This document shows positions 42,085-51,600 of a stretch of DNA of 64,000 nucleotides, in pieces (the first letter of the stretch is position 1; each line of letters starts with the position of its first letter). The notes beneath the pieces are model-generated. The model did no database searches and was not told the DNA's origin. It saw nothing but the letters and a program-made list of their open reading frames with translations. A program made the position numbers and the translations under genes. Source of the DNA: Vibrio europaeus (GTDB taxonomy: Bacteria; Pseudomonadota; Gammaproteobacteria; Enterobacterales; Vibrionaceae); NCBI RefSeq assembly GCF_001695575.1, contig NZ_LUAX01000007.1:372001-436000 (forward strand), written 5' to 3'.

Positions 42085-42995
42085 GAAAACCTCCGGTTTT
42101 TAGTCAGCGCTTGGAGGAGTGCAGCTCCAATTAAAATACTGATGCCACAGTAAATTAGAACCGCTTGTCCGCTTTCTGTATCAATCAATAGCGAGAACAA
42201 AGATGAGTCCATCCAGGCAACAACGCCAAGTAAAGCAAACGGAAGAATCGACAAAAAGCGAGCCGTCATGCGAGGCTCTGAAGTCAAACTTTTTACTTTT
42301 TTCTGCATGGCACGATTGTCGTGCAAAGTGCGGCTTAGGCTATGCAGGATATCTCTCAGTTGACCACCATTACTTTGGTTGAGAATCAAAGCCACCGAAA
42401 AATAGCGAAATGCTTTGTATGGAAGACGTGCACACGCCTCATCAAGCGTACTGCGCAGGCTACGCCCCAGGGAAAGCTGATCCTGAATCAGAAGAAATTC
42501 ACGGCCAAGTAATCCTGACTGAGACTGAGCAACTTGTTCAATCGCTTGAGGAACAGACAGTCCCGCTGAAACAGCACGACTGATTAAGCCAAGTACTTGC
42601 GTTATATCGCGCTCAAACTCTTCTGCCTGTTGACGCTTACGAACAATGTACAGAGCGCAACACGCCAATAATCCAATGGTAAGACCGCTGATTATCCGCC
42701 AAGACCAAGCAATCTCTGTAACGAAATAAAAGCTCAGACATGGTAAAGCGATCATACCAAGCGTAAGAACGATCTTATCGCCTCTGGAAAACAAGGCATC
42801 CAAACGTGCAAACAAACTTCTCACAATGCCTTTAGACGTTGCTTTCTTTATGATCGAAAGTTCAGCGTCATGCCTTGGGGATAACGCCACCGAATCGACC
42901 CGCTGCTTAACCACTTTCTTGAGCGAGTGTTGACGCAACAAGTACAAGATCGCTGACAGAAAGAAAACGACAGCAAAAACTAAAACCTGAATCAT
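42081..42995 (-). CDS. tadB: TadB, inner-membrane platform protein
   Basis: A 304-residue GspF-type protein. Four membrane segments frame a cytoplasmic T2SSF domain (LGLISRAVSAGLSVPQAIEQVAQ, ALILNQSNGGQLRDILHSLSRTL). It is the partner of TadC. Its ATG shares one base with the tadA stop codon (TAATG), indicating tight coupling. Confidence 0.92.
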   Translation of the reverse strand: MIQVLVFAVVFFLSAILYLLRQHSLKKVVKQRVDSVALSPRHDAELSIIKKATSKGIVRSLFARLDALFSRGDKIVLTLGMIALPCLSFYFVTEIAWSWRIISGLTIGLLACCALYIVRKRQQAEEFERDITQVLGLISRAVSAGLSVPQAIEQVAQSQSGLLGREFLLIQDQLSLGRSLRSTLDEACARLPYKAFRYFSVALILNQSNGGQLRDILHSLSRTLHDNRAMQKKVKSLTSEPRMTARFLSILPFALLGVVAWMDSSLFSLLIDTESGQAVLIYCGISILIGAALLQALTKNRRFS

Positions 42996-44329
42996 TAATC
43001 CAGCTCCATAGCACTGCGAAGTTGTGGCTCCAACTGGTAATGGCTTGCTTTGTCGGCAAATCCTGGCACGGTTTTGGCGCTTTGGAAGTGACCAAATAGG
43101 TTACCTTGAACATCCTCGCCTTGTGAGACATAACGATAGAGATCTTGGGTAACGTACTGCTCACCTTCTAACCCAAGAATTTCAGTAATGGCAACCACGC
43201 GACGTTTGCCATCTCGCATTCGCTCTACCTGAACAACAATGTCAATCGTATCTGCCACCTGTCGTCGCAATGCGAATAGCGGAAGGCTAGACTGCGCCAT
43301 CATCAGCATATTCTCGATTCGAACCAGAGCATCTGTTGGTGAATTAGCATGCAAGGTAGACAAAGAACCATCGTGGCCAGTGTTCATTGCTTGCATCATT
43401 TCGAACGCTTCATCACCGCGGACCTCACCCAAAATGATTCGATCTGGTCGCATACGCAGCGAATTTTTCACTAATTCTCTCTGACCTATAGCAGGTAAAC
43501 CCTCAGCATTGGCAGGGCGCGTTTCCGCGCGAACAACATGTGGCTGCTGCAACTTAAGCTCTGCTGCATCCTCAATTGTGACAATGCGTTCATTAGGCGA
43601 GATGCTAAAAGAAAGAGCATTGAGCAAGGTAGTTTTACCAGCACCCGTTCCACCCGCGACGAGCACGTTCAAGCGGCTACGGACAACGACATCAAGCAAC
43701 TTAACCATTCCTTGTGACATCGCGCCGTTTTCTGCCAATTGATTCAAAGACATTTTGTCTTGGCTAAACTTACGGATGGAAATGTAAGTACCATCGAGTG
43801 CCAGAGGAGGTATCATGACGTTGACACGGCTACCATCTTCCAAACGAGCATCAACCAAGGGTGACGTTTCATCAATTCTACGACCAATTTTTCCTACTAT
43901 ACGTCGAGCTAAGTTGAGCAGCTGTTCTTCACTACGAAATACCACGTTGGTTTTTTGTAGTTTGCCTAACTTCTCTACATACACTTCGCGATAACCATTG
44001 ACCATAATATCGGTGACGACAGGGTCATCGATTAAAGGTTGTAGCGGCCCTAGACCGCGCAACTCATCAACAAGCTGCTTCACTACCAGAGAAACATCTC
44101 GATGTCCTAGTGGTAGCTGATCCGTAGCAACAATCTCGTTCACGAGCATATGGATTCTGCCTTCAAGCTCTTTCGCTGAAAGCTTTACCACCACACTCGC
44201 CTCAATGGCATTGACAACCTGAGCATGAATGCTCTGATAATGCTCGCGTACGAGGTCCGTTGCTTTCTCTTGCACCACACTACTTAGCGTATGATTCGAA
44301 GGATTTTTGACTCTAGAATGACCAAACAT
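42995..44329 (-). CDS. tadA: TadA (CpaF) pilus assembly ATPase
   Basis: A 444-residue hexameric secretion ATPase of the GspE/VirB11 superfamily that powers Flp pilus extension and retraction. It contains an N-terminal domain with ITDIMVNG-type segment (VVTDIMVNGYREVYVEKLGKL), Walker A AGGTGAGKTTLLNAL (about 215), the Asp box, Walker B RIILGEVRGDEAF and a His box (TGHDGSLSTLHANS). It sits in the standard order between tadZ and tadB, overlapping both by one base. Confidence 0.96.
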   Translation of the reverse strand: MFGHSRVKNPSNHTLSSVVQEKATDLVREHYQSIHAQVVNAIEASVVVKLSAKELEGRIHMLVNEIVATDQLPLGHRDVSLVVKQLVDELRGLGPLQPLIDDPVVTDIMVNGYREVYVEKLGKLQKTNVVFRSEEQLLNLARRIVGKIGRRIDETSPLVDARLEDGSRVNVMIPPLALDGTYISIRKFSQDKMSLNQLAENGAMSQGMVKLLDVVVRSRLNVLVAGGTGAGKTTLLNALSFSISPNERIVTIEDAAELKLQQPHVVRAETRPANAEGLPAIGQRELVKNSLRMRPDRIILGEVRGDEAFEMMQAMNTGHDGSLSTLHANSPTDALVRIENMLMMAQSSLPLFALRRQVADTIDIVVQVERMRDGKRRVVAITEILGLEGEQYVTQDLYRYVSQGEDVQGNLFGHFQSAKTVPGFADKASHYQLEPQLRSAMELD

Positions 44330-45492
44330 TACGCACCTCTTCGCCAGAAGCGAGGTTTAGCGACGGCAACTTGCCCAGAAGCAAGATCAGCCAGTTGCGC
44401 GAAAGCACGATTTACTTTGCGGTTACCTTTCAAAGAAGATTGACCAAGCGCGCTTTTCTCTAGGAAATGTGTCGGAGCAAACGGCATGGCCACATCCACA
44501 CCAAACCCAAGCGCTCGCTGAATGTCATGACAAGAGATAAGCGACGCTTTATCTGATTTGGTGTGGTTCGCCACTACAATATTGGTTTTACCCGACTGTG
44601 GCTGCTGTGAACTTTCTAATGCGGCAAGGATTTGACCAGCATTTCGTATCGACGCCAGTGTTGGCTCCACAACAATAACCCTAACGTCTGCATGTGCCAG
44701 CGAACTGAAGCCAATCTGATCACGCATAGAGAACGACGGTAGGTCCAGAATAAGCATGTCGCTGTGTGATAAGCAGAACTTGCGAAAATGATCTAAGGCA
44801 CTTTTCTCAGGCCAAAACGGACTCACATCAAGAGGTAAGTAACCGGTAAATAAGCTTATTCCTTTCGTGACTTGAATCGCGCTGCGTTCATAAACCACCG
44901 GCTCTAAACGCTCTGGGAATTGCAGCATCTCTACTAGTGAGGTATTACCTTGAACATCAAACTGCAAGTCAAGGTCACCAGTAGAAAAGTCCATATCCGC
45001 AACTGATATGGTGTCTCCTCTTTGGTGCAATTCTCGGGCAAGGTTAGCTGCAATGGTCGAGGCTCCAACGCCTCCTTTAGAGCCGACCACAGAGATAACT
45101 TGGCCTTTACTCTCTTCTTGAAAAGAAGTCTGAAAGTCAACGTTATTTAGTGCACTAGCTTCTACGGGATTTACCACATACTCTTGTGCCCCTGCTTTCA
45201 CCACTGTTCGATAAAATGCAATTTGTTCATTACTGCCAATGGCAACAATATGACATCCAGTACGAACTTTGAGCGCATGAATCAGAGCTTGCGCCTGTTC
45301 TAACGGCTGCTCAATGATATCTAAGGCAATGACTTTAAAGGCATGCTTAACAACCTGTTTGACGATTTCCTCTTCATTAATCGCCACGCTAGTCAAAGAG
45401 GTGATGCCCTGCTCCGCAAAAGCGGTGCTTAGAGCGTATGAGTCCAATAACGGGGAAGCCGCGACTAATACAGAGATATTTTGCTTTTGCAT
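44329..45492 (-). CDS. tadZ: TadZ (CpaE) MinD-like localisation ATPase
   Basis: A 387-residue protein with an N-terminal atypical receiver-like domain (1-130) and a C-terminal MinD/ParA-type ATPase domain starting at SVVGSKGGVGASTIAANLA. The P-loop keeps the signature Lys but has Ala in place of the usual GK lysine (GVGAST), as often in CpaE proteins, so ATP turnover may be weak. It directs the Tad machine to a cell pole. ATG 45492 is chosen; a longer frame to 45600 runs into the upstream gene. Confidence 0.88.
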   Translation of the reverse strand: MQKQNISVLVAASPLLDSYALSTAFAEQGITSLTSVAINEEEIVKQVVKHAFKVIALDIIEQPLEQAQALIHALKVRTGCHIVAIGSNEQIAFYRTVVKAGAQEYVVNPVEASALNNVDFQTSFQEESKGQVISVVGSKGGVGASTIAANLARELHQRGDTISVADMDFSTGDLDLQFDVQGNTSLVEMLQFPERLEPVVYERSAIQVTKGISLFTGYLPLDVSPFWPEKSALDHFRKFCLSHSDMLILDLPSFSMRDQIGFSSLAHADVRVIVVEPTLASIRNAGQILAALESSQQPQSGKTNIVVANHTKSDKASLISCHDIQRALGFGVDVAMPFAPTHFLEKSALGQSSLKGNRKVNRAFAQLADLASGQVAVAKPRFWRRGA

Positions 45493-45493
45493 T

Positions 45494-46117
45494 TTAGTTA
45501 GTTCCAAACGCAGACGGTAAAGTTTGCTGAGTATCTTCAGCCCCATTGGTGGAAGGTGGTGCGATATAGCTGTCGATCGCCGATACAGCCTTAGCACCAT
45601 TGGTTGGACCTAGCTCTTCGCCAACAATGAGATCTTTCGGATTTGCGACCATTTGCGCGAGTGCAGTTTGGTTAGCACAACCGAAGGATGGGTGTGTTTT
45701 AAACTGGTTTAAAAAGGTATTGCTGTATTTTTGAGGCTGACATTTCGGCATCTTGGCACGGAAAGATTCGACAAAAATTTGAATGTCACCCACTTTGGAT
45801 TGTTCAATATGCGCTTGTTCTATATTGCTCAGCGACATCCCTTGCAATGCAAGGGTATCGACGATGCGTGATGCTTGAGCTTGACCCTTCTTGGTGTGGC
45901 TAACTACTTTCGCCCTTAGTGCATACGGCGTTCCCTTACGTTCAATAAAAGTACGTACGTCTTGTCGCTGCTGCGAAGACAAAGCCTTGCCTTTTAGATT
46001 AAGCGTTAGCTTATTGGTTACCGCGACAACATTAATTGTTGGCTCACGTTCAATAGGCGCAGAACTACAACCACCTAAGATGATCAGAGCGGGAATTAAA
46101 TACTTCATCATTCTCAT
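45494..46117 (-). CDS. CpaD-like pilus assembly lipoprotein
   Basis: A 207-residue lipoprotein (signal MRMMKYLIPALIILGGC, cysteine 17). It has a central ...KGKALSSQQRQDVRTFIERKG and VSHTKKGQAQASRIVDTL segment reminiscent of OmpA/CpaD folds, and a Cys-containing C-terminal half (MPKCQPQ, SFGCANQTALAQMVANPKDL) where the GCANQ-x-NLAxMVADPxDL motif is the CpaD/RcpB hallmark. ATG 46117 has SD GAGGT. It lies between cpaC and tadZ, as expected for a secretin-associated lipoprotein. Confidence 0.85.
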   Translation of the reverse strand: MRMMKYLIPALIILGGCSSAPIEREPTINVVAVTNKLTLNLKGKALSSQQRQDVRTFIERKGTPYALRAKVVSHTKKGQAQASRIVDTLALQGMSLSNIEQAHIEQSKVGDIQIFVESFRAKMPKCQPQKYSNTFLNQFKTHPSFGCANQTALAQMVANPKDLIVGEELGPTNGAKAVSAIDSYIAPPSTNGAEDTQQTLPSAFGTN

Positions 46118-46124
46118 AATTACC

Positions 46125-47510
46125 TCAGTAGTAGAATCCATTGTCACCGAGTAGGCGAGGTTTGCGGTTGTCTGTGTAAGTATTGCTATCTTTCACTTTT
46201 CTACCCTTAGGGCGAGGGATTGCCAGTAGACGTTCTAGATCGCTAAGTGGAACAATATTGTCGGTCGGCAATGGCAGAGAATCATTTCGCACAGGCTCTA
46301 CTAGGTATGCTGTCGCAATAATGATCAGTTCTGTTTCACGACGTTGATATTCGGTAGAACGGAACAATCCACCAAGCACTGGAATATTGGAAACACCTGG
46401 TAACTTCTGAATTTGGTCTATTTCGTGGCTTTGTAGTAGCCCACCGAGAGCAAAGCTTTGTCCGCTCGCCAGTTCAATCGTGGTAGAAGCTCTTCGTGAG
46501 GTGAACGATGGGTAAAAGTTCCCATTCAAACTCGTCTGATTTTCGACAGCCACACTGCTCACTTCAGGTGAAACTTTAAGACTGATTCGATCTGGACCTA
46601 ACACAACCGGAGTAAAGTTTAAGTTGACACCAAAAGGTTTGTACTCAACTGTCGCTGTATCACCCTGAATCAATGGAATAGGTATTTCGCCACCCACTAA
46701 GAAACTTGCATCTTCACCTGACATAGCGGTTAGGTTCGGCTCGGCTAAGATAGACATAGTGCCATCTGATGCTAGGGCATCGACCAATGCACTTAATGTC
46801 GGTTTGCCCCAACTGCTCACATCCCATGGTTTGGTGTAAAGAAAGCTTCCGACACCTTGACCTACAGAGCCCCATTTAATACCTAATTTGTTCGAAACGT
46901 TACGCGACACTTCAGCAATGCGAACACGGATATTCACTTGAGTGGGCATTGTTACGACTAACTGATTTACTAGCTCGTCTTCTTTGTTGCTCTCATTTGA
47001 ACTGTTTTTGCTTGAGCTAGATGTACTCGTTGTAGAGTTGCTCGACTTTTCCTGCTGCGGGGCGACTGTCGGTGACAGATAACTTTTAGCCACACTCACA
47101 ATGCTATGAGCCATTACCGGTGTTGGTACTGAGCCTTTTAGCCATAGTTTTCCACCCAAAGATTCTGAGCGAACTGAAGCTTGTGGAAACTGCTCTTGAA
47201 TCAACGCATCAAGCTCTTTGGTGTCATGTACTACTCTTATTTTGTTGCTATAAATCACACGTTCTTGAGCATTCAGAATAGTGATTGTTGCCGTCCCCGC
47301 CTCTTTGCCAAACACCATGATCTTGGTATCTGTCATTGGCTGATAGTCAGCAATATGGGTATTTGAAATAAAGATCGATTTCGCGTCTTGCGAAAGATTA
47401 ATCATCTTTGCTTCATTGATGTTCACATCTAAGGCCGCAGCCAAAGAAGATACAGAGAAAAATAGGCTAGGAAGTAGCAATAAGCTCGACCAACGCACAA
47501 ACTTGTTCAT
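46125..47510 (-). CDS. cpaC: CpaC/RcpA Flp pilus secretin
   Basis: A 461-residue outer-membrane secretin. It has a signal peptide (MNKFVRWSSLLLLPSLFFSVSSLAA), an N-terminal BON-like/T2SS-T3SS N domain (KAKMINLSQDAKSIFI region, KIMVFGKEAGTATI), a Ser/Asn/Glu-rich linker (about 160-185) and the secretin domain (VGGEIPIPLIQG, FALGGLLQSHEIDQIQKLPGVSNIPVLGGLFRS). It forms the channel for the Flp pilus. ATG 47510 is set by the signal peptide. Confidence 0.93.
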   Translation of the reverse strand: MNKFVRWSSLLLLPSLFFSVSSLAAALDVNINEAKMINLSQDAKSIFISNTHIADYQPMTDTKIMVFGKEAGTATITILNAQERVIYSNKIRVVHDTKELDALIQEQFPQASVRSESLGGKLWLKGSVPTPVMAHSIVSVAKSYLSPTVAPQQEKSSNSTTSTSSSSKNSSNESNKEDELVNQLVVTMPTQVNIRVRIAEVSRNVSNKLGIKWGSVGQGVGSFLYTKPWDVSSWGKPTLSALVDALASDGTMSILAEPNLTAMSGEDASFLVGGEIPIPLIQGDTATVEYKPFGVNLNFTPVVLGPDRISLKVSPEVSSVAVENQTSLNGNFYPSFTSRRASTTIELASGQSFALGGLLQSHEIDQIQKLPGVSNIPVLGGLFRSTEYQRRETELIIIATAYLVEPVRNDSLPLPTDNIVPLSDLERLLAIPRPKGRKVKDSNTYTDNRKPRLLGDNGFYY

Positions 47511-47530
47511 AGTTTCTATTCCTACCACTA

Positions 47531-48373
47531 CTAGTTACTTTTGACTGAATTGGGTCTGAGCTGAATAAGACCAACATCCGGTTCAACCTGCTGGCTGTCA
47601 GGGTTGATCAGTTTTGAAGTCACAGTGAAGGGCTGCTCTAGCGCCGAATCGACTTCATCAGCCCCGCGTAGCGATAGCGTCAACTTGCCTATTTGGTTGG
47701 CTAAAACGATTTGAGTAGCCTGCTCTGGCGTTACCTCAAGAGATACAGAGCTGTTATCAGGTAAATCTGCCCCGTAGGAACTGCGCTGCTTTTGAAAATC
47801 TTCCGAGCTAGACAATTCATTAAACGCCAAGACTTTCACGTCCTTTGCGATGGTGGTAACGTATAGACCTTGAACTAGGTTATCGTATTTTTTTAACTCA
47901 CTAACCTGAGAGCCAAGCATCAAGATATCAACTTTATCCCCAGGCTGAACGAAACCAGAGTTAGCGGTCACTTCATCAACAGGTACTGAAATAGCGCGAT
48001 AGCCAGAACGCACGTTATAAGCCATAGAAACGCCGCCTTCAGGGCGGATTAGGTCTGCTGAAGACATCACTTGGCCCGATTTAATCGCAATATGTGCGAT
48101 ACCCGCTTTTATCGACAATCGCGAAAACTGCTCCTCGGTGATGTAATCTAAGTAGTTAGTTAACTCTTGCTCTGAGATCTCTTTCCACTTAAACATATTA
48201 AGAGTAAATGGCTGACCAACACGAATTGACTGTTTAGCGATCAGTACCTTAGTAAATTGTTCACTTGAACTTTGCGGCTGAGGTGCAACACTATTGGCTT
48301 GCCCGAGTAGTAGTATTGCGATACCGACCACCGACAAGACCAAAGACAACACCATTAGACGTTTTGCTGTCAT
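47531..48373 (-). CDS. cpaB: CpaB/RcpC Flp pilus assembly protein
   Basis: A 280-residue protein with an N-terminal membrane anchor (MVLSLVLSVVGIAILLLG), an SAF domain (about 40-115, VLIAKQSIRVGQPF) and the CpaB-specific RAISVPVDEVTANSGFVQPGDKVDILM segment. RcpC/CpaB works with the secretin in the periplasm. AGGA lies 6 nt before the ATG. It is the second gene after flp. Confidence 0.92.
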   Translation of the reverse strand: MTAKRLMVLSLVLSVVGIAILLLGQANSVAPQPQSSSEQFTKVLIAKQSIRVGQPFTLNMFKWKEISEQELTNYLDYITEEQFSRLSIKAGIAHIAIKSGQVMSSADLIRPEGGVSMAYNVRSGYRAISVPVDEVTANSGFVQPGDKVDILMLGSQVSELKKYDNLVQGLYVTTIAKDVKVLAFNELSSSEDFQKQRSSYGADLPDNSSVSLEVTPEQATQIVLANQIGKLTLSLRGADEVDSALEQPFTVTSKLINPDSQQVEPDVGLIQLRPNSVKSN

Positions 48374-48397
48374 GCTAATTCCTATAGAGCAGGCGAA

Positions 48398-48580
48398 TTA
48401 CTCGCCTGAGTCCTGTGTTTTCTCTAGTGATTCAATAACGGTTTCGTAAGCACCTGTGATGGCTTTGGTTAGCTTCCCATCACTACCGCCAACAAGCGAA
48501 AGTAAAACTACCGACATAGCTGCTGCTAAAATTGCATATTCAATCGCGGCTGCACCGCGTTGTTTTTTCTTATTAAGCAT
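48398..48580 (-). CDS. flp: Flp major pilin (type IVb)
   Basis: A 60-residue prepilin: basic leader MLNKKKQRG, then AAAIEYAILAAAMSVVLLSLVGG with Glu at +5 or so after the cleavage site and a following Tyr, the Flp motif. Its C terminus is polar. Mature Flp polymerises into bundled adhesive pili. AGGAG precedes the ATG by 7 nt. Only one flp copy is present. No prepilin peptidase (TadV) gene is in the window, although one is needed to process this protein. Confidence 0.95.
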   Translation of the reverse strand: MLNKKKQRGAAAIEYAILAAAMSVVLLSLVGGSDGKLTKAITGAYETVIESLEKTQDSGE

Positions 48581-48605
48581 GAATAGACTCCTGAAATAAG
48601 AGGTT

Positions 48606-48625
48606 CAGCCTCCCGAAAGAGGCTG
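48606..48625 (-). promoter_or_regulatory. Stem-loop between giant lipoprotein gene and flp
   Basis: CAGCCTC-TTTCGG-GAGGCTG on the minus strand, a perfect 7-bp stem about 25 bp before the flp start, with no U-tract. It may protect the flp mRNA 5' end after processing or weakly attenuate read-through from upstream. Confidence 0.5.
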
Positions 48626-48656
48626 GACTAATTGTTATAGTTAGAAATTGTTAGTG

Positions 48657-51600
48657 TTATTTTGAGATAAAGCGGAATAGGTATTTATTTTGATCAAACA
48701 TGCCTCCACTTTTCGGGGAGATCTCACCAGAGGAAGGATTAAAAAGCGTATATGTACTGGATGTACTACCTTCGAGAACATACTGCTTGTTGTCGTTCCA
48801 GTCGTCACTATGCGGCAACTCATATTCAAATACTGGTGTATAAGTTGGAATCAATGCCTTCATCTCCGCTCCAGTTGGTAACACCCAACTCGAATGACCA
48901 CATACTCGATTACTGTTGAAGTCGGATAAATCTTGAGTTATCGCATTGTATTTTTTATAACGCTCTATAGAGTCAACATCTTGATATAATTGCCAAATAC
49001 GGCCAGTTTCAGTATGTCGCGCGCATTTTGCCATTAATCTGTCTGAAGTCGATGTTCCTTCATTGGTCAAATACGTCCATCCCTTAAGTTCAATGACCTC
49101 TTCGCGGACCAAACGAGCCAGTAGTACATATCCATCTACACTGACAGTTCCATTGTCAAATGCTGTTGAATCAGACTTATATGATACATTTGCGTAAGAG
49201 TACGCGTACGTATTCGACGCATCTTGAGCTAACGATGTCCAGTAATAAAAACGCTTACCATCTTTATTTGTCGCTTTATCATAAGTAGGAAGTAGCCCTT
49301 TGTGGTTGGGAAAGACATTCACATCTATAGTGGTCGATTCCTGTAGTCCTGATACCGTCGAAGATGCCAATGATTTAAGCTGCGTTGAACTTGGAACCTT
49401 CCAATCCTTAAAGCCACACATAGCCGCATTATTTATTTGCTCAAGTCGTCCTCCCGACCCTATTAAAGTAGGTAGATCCGCGCCTGAAGCATCATAAGCT
49501 AGTTGATCTTTTCCTTTGGGCATTCCATCTTGAAGTAAGGTCCAAGCGCGTTTCTTATCCTGCATACTTGTATCTAGTACGCATCTCCAGCCCTGGGCAT
49601 AAGTAGCTGACTTAGGCAAAAAGCCCCCAAGCATATCCAATTTCGCGTATCGTGAATCAATCATCGCACTAGATTGACTGACTTCGTAACCGGCGTTTTT
49701 TGCTCTCACAAAACCGTCTTTAGCTGTTGTTTTTAGGCTATCAATGTTGTGACTTGCGACAATATTGTTAGCCTCCGAGAGTAAACCATTGATTGAACTA
49801 ATTAAATTTGAGTAGCTTGCCGCAAGCTTCACTAGCGCTAAGTTCAGCTGCGCTTTAAGGTCGCTTAGTTGCGTGTTTCTCTGCTCTAGAGTGTGCAAAG
49901 CTTCAAAAAGCGCGAGTGTTGCTTGGTGAATATCGCTTCCAGCAGCAGCCGATTGCAAGTTACCACTGGCTGTTGAAACTTGGGTCTTATCATTTTGAAC
50001 ATTCGCAATTTTTTGTGCTAGCTTGGTAGCTTCGATAATTGCTATTAGCGCATCGTTATTATTCGTTAGCTGATCAACCTTAGCTCTATACTCCGCTACC
50101 TTAGATACAAACGCTAAGCTATCGGTGTCTGTGCGAGATTGAGATGCAATCTTAGCTTGGAATGTACGCGATTCAATCTGAGTCAATAATTGATCTTTTT
50201 TACTCGACCAACTAGGTAATAGTTGTTCTAGCTCCATTCGTTTTGCTTTGGCTTCATCACTCAACACTGGGTAATTTTTTTGCTTAGTTTTGTTTTCTAA
50301 CAACCAAGTTGAAATAAAAGTGTTGGCTTGCGTAATGTGTCCAGATTGCTGAGATAAAAAACTATCGAGATTTGCTATCTCAGAGTTAACATTCGACAAC
50401 AACTCGTTACTCGATGCGAGTTGCCACTTTACAAATGCATAATTACCGAAATACGAATTTACTAAAGCGCCATTCTTGTATGTTTTGAACTCACCACTCG
50501 TTTCTGCCCAAACGTTATAACTGTCATCAATCAAGTAACTATGCACGTAGCTAGGTAGTGTATCTTGACTACGTTTAGACAGAGTAATCACTTCGTCAAG
50601 ACGAGGTATCTGCCATTTACTAATTCCACATAACGTAAGTGCTTCTACCTTTTTTCTAACTTCACTAGCGGAGTCAACCCTGACCTTTGCCCAATATGTT
50701 GGCTCTCCACTACCTGAGGCACTGTATTCAGCAATACACTCTTCATTACCTGTCAACCAAGGATCATACGCTCCAGAACTCGCCGCTTCATTCATGCTTT
50801 TCATTGGGACATATTGAATCGCCGCAAACTGCCCTGACAGATTAGTCGCCCAAAGAATATTACTTGGAGGATTAGACTTACCAGTGATCGCATTTCGTTT
50901 AACACGGATACCAATGTGATTCTTATTAAACGCTCTAGGACCGACAAATTGTGGCTTAGTGAGCGCAGCTTGCCATGTTGCACCTTGATCCGTAGTAAAT
51001 TCATAGTGCTGAGGCTGATTGTAATTAGTACCACTGCTGACGTAAGTCCAATCCAATAAATTAGTCGTAAAGCTATCAACGACTTTAATCTCGCCACCTG
51101 TTGGAGCTGGAAGCTTTGGTGTTTCCGTAAATGGCTGTTGGTTAGAAGCAACCACACCTGCTGGCATACCATTTTGAGAATTGGCGCGAACGCGAATCTG
51201 AACAGCACCCTTCGATTTAGCGATATCACCAACAACAATTGGCTTAGCGATTACCGGCGCCCAATTAGAGCCTGAATCTGCTGACCATTCATAATTTGCT
51301 AATTCACTAAAACCAACGACATTGGTCCAATCTAGCGTATTGGCATTATCATCCACCACTAGGCTTGTTGGCGCAGACGGCTTATCTGGTTGCTCAGTAA
51401 ATGCGGATTGGTTTGATAACGCGGCACCAGCCGGACGCCCATTGACTGGGTTAGCTTTTACACGTACCTGTATACTGTTGATTGCATAGATACGATCTTG
51501 TAATGTGATAGGCTTACTCGCTACAGGAATCCAGTCACCAGATTCAATGCTCACTTCGTATTCAGTCGCGATCTCAAAGCCCGAAACCCAACTCCAATCG

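Noticed and set aside
50801..51238. Minus-strand frame of 145 codons in another frame of the giant lipoprotein gene
   Set aside because: It overlaps the well-supported repeat region and has unlikely composition.
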